64,000 bases of DNA from Bacteroidales bacterium (GTDB taxonomy: Bacteria > Bacteroidota > Bacteroidia > Bacteroidales > UBA932). Shown here one piece after another: positions 61,185 through 64,000 of the stretch. Every line of letters starts with the position of its first letter. Position 1 is the stretch's first letter. Where the stretch lies: NCBI GenBank assembly GCA_024401695.1, contig JAKSKN010000005.1:1-64000 (forward strand). The letters are read 5' to 3'. The position numbers were made by a program, and so were the translations under genes. Under the pieces are notes generated by a model. That model searched no databases, was not told the DNA's origin, and saw nothing but the letters and a program-made list of their open reading frames with translations.

Positions 61185-61909
61185 TAGAGATAGTACCGGC
61201 AATCGATGTCATTGAGGGACGCTGTGTACGTCTGACCAAAGGAGACTATGCCGAGAAGAAGGTGTACGATGCCTCCCCTGTCGATATGGTGATGCAGTAT
61301 GCCGACTGCGGCGTGAGGCGTATCCATATGGTTGACCTTGACGGCGCAAAGGCTTCCCGCCCCGTCAATCTCCGCACGCTTGAGATGTGTGCGTTGAAGT
61401 CGGGGCTTGAAATAGAATGGGGCGGCGGAATCGCTGATGCAGATGCCCTGAAATCCATTTTCGACGCGGGGGCGACTCAGGCTATCGTAGGCAGCGTGGC
61501 CGCCCTTAAGCCAGAACTTTTCCGCGAATGGCTTCTCCGCTTCGGCGCCGGGAAGATGCTTCTGGGCTCTGATGTGAAGGATGGTGTCGTGGCGGTGAAG
61601 GGATGGCAGGAGCAGACAGCGCTTACCATCTCGGAACAGATAGGCTGGTTCCTGCCGGATGGCTTGAAATATGTCATCTGCACCGACATCTCCCGTGACG
61701 GGATGCTGCAGGGACCGTCATTCGACCTGTATAGCAGGTTGCAGGCGGAGTTCCCGCAGGTGGTGTTCACCGTCAGCGGAGGCATAAGCAAAATGGATGA
61801 CATTGTGCGTCTGAATGAACTCGGCCTGCCGAAAGTGATAGTCGGCAAGGCCATTTATGAGAAACGAATAAGCCTGGAGGAAATAAGGAAATGGTCGCTA
61901 AGCGAATAA
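61181..61909 (+). CDS. hisA: ProFAR isomerase
   Basis: The protein has 242 residues, a TIM barrel. IVPAIDVIEGRCVRLTKGDY with the catalytic Asp, MVDLDGAKA, EWGGGIADADAL and VICTDISRDGMLQGPS are present. It overlaps hisF by 19 bp. Confidence 0.97.
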   Translation: MIEIVPAIDVIEGRCVRLTKGDYAEKKVYDASPVDMVMQYADCGVRRIHMVDLDGAKASRPVNLRTLEMCALKSGLEIEWGGGIADADALKSIFDAGATQAIVGSVAALKPELFREWLLRFGAGKMLLGSDVKDGVVAVKGWQEQTALTISEQIGWFLPDGLKYVICTDISRDGMLQGPSFDLYSRLQAEFPQVVFTVSGGISKMDDIVRLNELGLPKVIVGKAIYEKRISLEEIRKWSLSE

Positions 61910-62643
61910 TCCCCTGCCTCGACGTCAAGAACGGTCAGGTAGTAAAAGGAATCAACTTCGAGGGCCTCAAGGAGGTCGGCGATGCCGTAGAAATGGGCGT
62001 GCGCTATAGCCGGGAAGGTGCCGATGAACTGGTCTATCTGGATATCAGCGCCTCCAGGGAGGAGCGCGGCACTTTTACGGAGCTCGTTGAGAAGATAGCT
62101 CTCGGAATCAATATCCCTTTCACCGTAGGCGGTGGCATTTCGTCGCTTGACGATGCGTCCCGTCTGCTGGATGCGGGTGCCGACAAGGTGTCCGTCAACA
62201 GTGCTGCAATCGCGCGTCCGGAACTCATCAGCGAGATTGCCGGCAAGTATGGCAGCCAGTTCTGCGTGTGCGCCATCGATGCGAAATTCATCGACGGAGT
62301 CTGGCGTGTGACGACCCACGGCGGTTCCCGTCAGAGCAGCCGCGAACTTTTCGAGTGGGCCCGTGAGGCTCAGGAGCGCGGCGCCGGCGAGATTCTCTTC
62401 ACCTCTATGGACCACGACGGCACAAAGGCCGGATATGCCTGCGAGCAATATGCCGCCCTGGCTGAGATGCTCAGCATCCCTGTCATCGCTTCCGGCGGCG
62501 CGGGCTCGATTGCCCACATCGTGGATGTGCTGACGGACGGCCGCGCCGATGCGGCACTCGCGGCAAGCATCTTCCACTATAACGAGATATCCATCCCGGA
62601 TCTCAAGAATGAACTTCGCAAAGCAAATGTAAATGTCAGATAA
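61891..62643 (+). CDS. hisF: Imidazole glycerol phosphate synthase, cyclase subunit
   Basis: The protein has 250 residues, a TIM barrel. RIIPCLDVKNGQVVKGINFE, VYLDISASREERG, PFTVGGGISSLDDASRLLDAGADKVSVNSAA and TSMDHDGTKAGY are typical. It pairs with HisH to form IGP and AICAR. It overlaps hisIE by 11 bp. Confidence 0.97.
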   Translation: MVAKRIIPCLDVKNGQVVKGINFEGLKEVGDAVEMGVRYSREGADELVYLDISASREERGTFTELVEKIALGINIPFTVGGGISSLDDASRLLDAGADKVSVNSAAIARPELISEIAGKYGSQFCVCAIDAKFIDGVWRVTTHGGSRQSSRELFEWAREAQERGAGEILFTSMDHDGTKAGYACEQYAALAEMLSIPVIASGGAGSIAHIVDVLTDGRADAALAASIFHYNEISIPDLKNELRKANVNVR

Positions 62644-63247
62644 CAATATGAAATTCAGTGATTTCAATCTCTCGAAGACAGGCGACGGCCTGTTGCCTGT
62701 AATCGTCCAGGATGCGACTACCCTGAAGGTCCTGATGCTTGGATATATGAATGAGGAAGCCTTCGACAAGAGCGTGTCCGAAGGTCGTGTGACATTCTTC
62801 TCCCGCAGCAAGCAGAGATTATGGACTAAAGGTGAGACCAGCGGAAACTTCCTGAATATCGTGGAGATGTTCTCTGACTGCGACTCAGACACTCTTCTCA
62901 TCAAGGCAAACCCTGTCGGCCCGACCTGTCACCGCGGCACCACCGCCTGTTTCGACACGCCCGAGGATGAAGGCTTCATCCGCACTCTCGCAGGTGTAAT
63001 CAAGGGCCGTCACGAGCAGATGCCGGAAGGATCCTACACCACCAAGCTCTTCATCAAGGGCCCTAAGGTGATAGGCAAGAAAGTCGGTGAGGAATGCACT
63101 GAATCGATCATCGAGGCCGTCAGCGGCAACCGCGAGCGCTTCATCTACGAAGCCTCCGACCTCGTATATCATACCCTTGTCCTGATGGAGTCAATGGGCG
63201 TCTCCATAGCCGACCTCGAGTCCGAACTCAAACTCCGCCATTCATAG
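62633..63247 (+). CDS. hisIE: Bifunctional phosphoribosyl-AMP cyclohydrolase / phosphoribosyl-ATP pyrophosphatase
   Basis: The protein has 204 residues; a shorter start at the internal ATG (62648) is possible. The cyclohydrolase part has LMLGYMNEEAFDKS, WTKGETSGN, SDCDSDTLLI and the zinc-site PTCHRG. The pyrophosphatase part (about 120-204) has GSYTTKLF, KKVGEECTESIIEA and ASDLVYHTLVLM. It performs steps 2 and 3 and ends the operon. Its stop lies in the outer arm of a large palindrome. Confidence 0.96.
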   Translation: MSDNNMKFSDFNLSKTGDGLLPVIVQDATTLKVLMLGYMNEEAFDKSVSEGRVTFFSRSKQRLWTKGETSGNFLNIVEMFSDCDSDTLLIKANPVGPTCHRGTTACFDTPEDEGFIRTLAGVIKGRHEQMPEGSYTTKLFIKGPKVIGKKVGEECTESIIEAVSGNRERFIYEASDLVYHTLVLMESMGVSIADLESELKLRHS

Positions 63248-63370
63248 GCGCAACAGCGCTGCTGGAAGTATTATGCGGGCACCGACATTCTGCGACAGCT
63301 CGCTTCGCTCGTTCGTCTCGAAGTCGAACCGTGCCCGCATAATACTTCCAGCAGCAAGCAGTAGCGCCTA
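63245..63370. terminator. Large palindrome between hisIE and nifJ stop codons
   Basis: A perfect 25-bp inverted repeat (63258-63282 with 63331-63355, containing GGAAGTATTATGCGGGCAC) is framed by outer arms TAGGCGC (63245-63251) and GCGCCTA (63364-63370). The outer arms include the stop codons of both convergent genes. The loop has a further CG-rich part with AGCTCGCTTCGCTCGTTCG. It probably acts as a bidirectional terminator or is a mobile palindromic repeat. No T-tract follows on either strand. Confidence 0.75.
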
Positions 63371-64000
63371 CTTGTCTTTCAGTGAATCGTAGCGCTTGGC
63401 GGCGTCTTCAGATGCCTGGGAGAAGAGTTTTTCGGCGTTTTCAGGGAAGGTGCGCTTCAATGAGTTGTAGCGGACCTCACCGTCGAGGAAATCCTCATAA
63501 GGCATTGTCGGCTCCTTGGAATCGAGCTGGAACGGGTGCTCGAGACGAGGGTCGTAGCGGTAGAGGGTCCAGTAGCCGGCATCTACGGCACGCTTCATCT
63601 CGTCCTGAACTTTCTGCATACCGGCGCAGATGCCGTGGGATGAGCAAGGAGTGTAGGCGATGATCACTGAAGGACCGTCGTATTCCTCTGCTTCCTTGAT
63701 GGCTTTTACAAGCTGGGCAGGGTTGGCACCCATCGCAACCTGCGCTACATATACGTTGCCGTAAGTCATTAATATCGAGCCGATATCCTTCTTCTTGCTC
63801 TTCTTGCCGGATGATGCGAATTTTGCAACGGCGCCAAGCGGAGTCGCCTTGGAGGACTGGCCACCGGTATTGGAGTACATCTCGGTGTCGACGATGAACA
63901 CGTTGACGTTCTCCCCTGTCGATATGACGTGGTCGAGACCGCCGAAGCCGATGTCATAGGCCCAGCCGTCACCTCCGAACATCCAGAACGTCTTCTTGGC
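63368..64000 (-). CDS. nifJ: Pyruvate:ferredoxin (flavodoxin) oxidoreductase, 3' part
   Basis: The C-terminal 210 residues are in the window; the 5' part runs off the right edge. FGGDGWAYDIGFGGLDHV, NVNVFIVDTEMYSNTGGQSSKATPLG and YVAQVAMGANPAQLVKAIKEAEEYDGPSVIIAYTPCSSHGI belong to the thiamine-diphosphate-binding end of the single-chain enzyme. It oxidises pyruvate to acetyl-CoA with ferredoxin in anaerobes. It is convergent with the his operon. Confidence 0.96.
   Translation of the reverse strand, partial: AKKTFWMFGGDGWAYDIGFGGLDHVISTGENVNVFIVDTEMYSNTGGQSSKATPLGAVAKFASSGKKSKKKDIGSILMTYGNVYVAQVAMGANPAQLVKAIKEAEEYDGPSVIIAYTPCSSHGICAGMQKVQDEMKRAVDAGYWTLYRYDPRLEHPFQLDSKEPTMPYEDFLDGEVRYNSLKRTFPENAEKLFSQASEDAAKRYDSLKDK

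Overview
The window looks like a chromosomal segment of a gut-type Bacteroidales (Bacteroidetes) bacterium, probably an uncultured lineage. The evidence is the recurring TAnnTTTG -7 promoter box, fimbrillin-like and FISUMP surface lipoproteins, a TonB-linked outer-membrane barrel, a type B L31, pyruvate:ferredoxin oxidoreductase, a GH95 glycosidase, and weak or absent Shine-Dalgarno sequences. I cannot name a species.

Layout. (1) 1-1758: a short + strand run with a membrane protein, a low-molecular-weight tyrosine phosphatase, a Dabb protein and an MGMT-like protein. (2) 1887-13860: an accessory, repeat-rich region ending at the 3' end of a tRNA-Cys gene (13862-13932, minus). It holds a TonB-type receptor, two surface lipoprotein units that are each preceded by a tiny 'IICAS...W' protein, a Phd/YoeB toxin-antitoxin pair with a frameshifted toxin, a DinD/Bro-N protein, a FlK-like thioesterase, an AAA/DUF4143 ATPase, a 223-bp duplication and inverted intergenic repeats. 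(3) 14116-28239: a strong small-RNA candidate antisense to the 3' end of an rluA-type gene, then maf, valS, tatA, an ABC-F protein, a hybrid histidine kinase, pncC, a degenerate pyrD paralogue, an XRE regulator with a palindromic operator, an acyltransferase and queA. (4) 28278-38289: a nine-gene signalling island: a seven-gene minus-strand operon (zinc-ribbon protein, Ser/Thr kinase, multi-AAA ATPase, zinc-ribbon FHA protein, PP2C phosphatase, DUF1963, hypothetical) divergent from a + strand pair (anchored lipoprotein, membrane protein with DnaJ-like zinc fingers). (5) 38296-56129: luxS-pfs, rlmD, a Ca/Na antiporter, rarA, outer-membrane proteins, glmM-namZ, a GH95 enzyme and an esterase, rpmE, a DPP-like peptidase and a second hybrid kinase. 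(6) 56201-63247: the complete histidine operon hisG-D-C-B-H-A-F-IE, preceded by a leader peptide with six consecutive His codons and a terminator/antiterminator. (7) 63245-64000: a large palindrome between the convergent hisIE and nifJ stop codons, and the 3' part of nifJ.

How the genes work together. The island in (4) has a writer (kinase), eraser (PP2C), reader (FHA) and AAA+ effector, tied together by overlapping genes and shared zinc ribbons. It is the best candidate for an undescribed system. The his locus is a textbook-like attenuator in a phylum where few are described. Several genes appear to be transcribed as leaderless mRNAs, with the TAnnTTTG box only 4-7 nt from the start codon.
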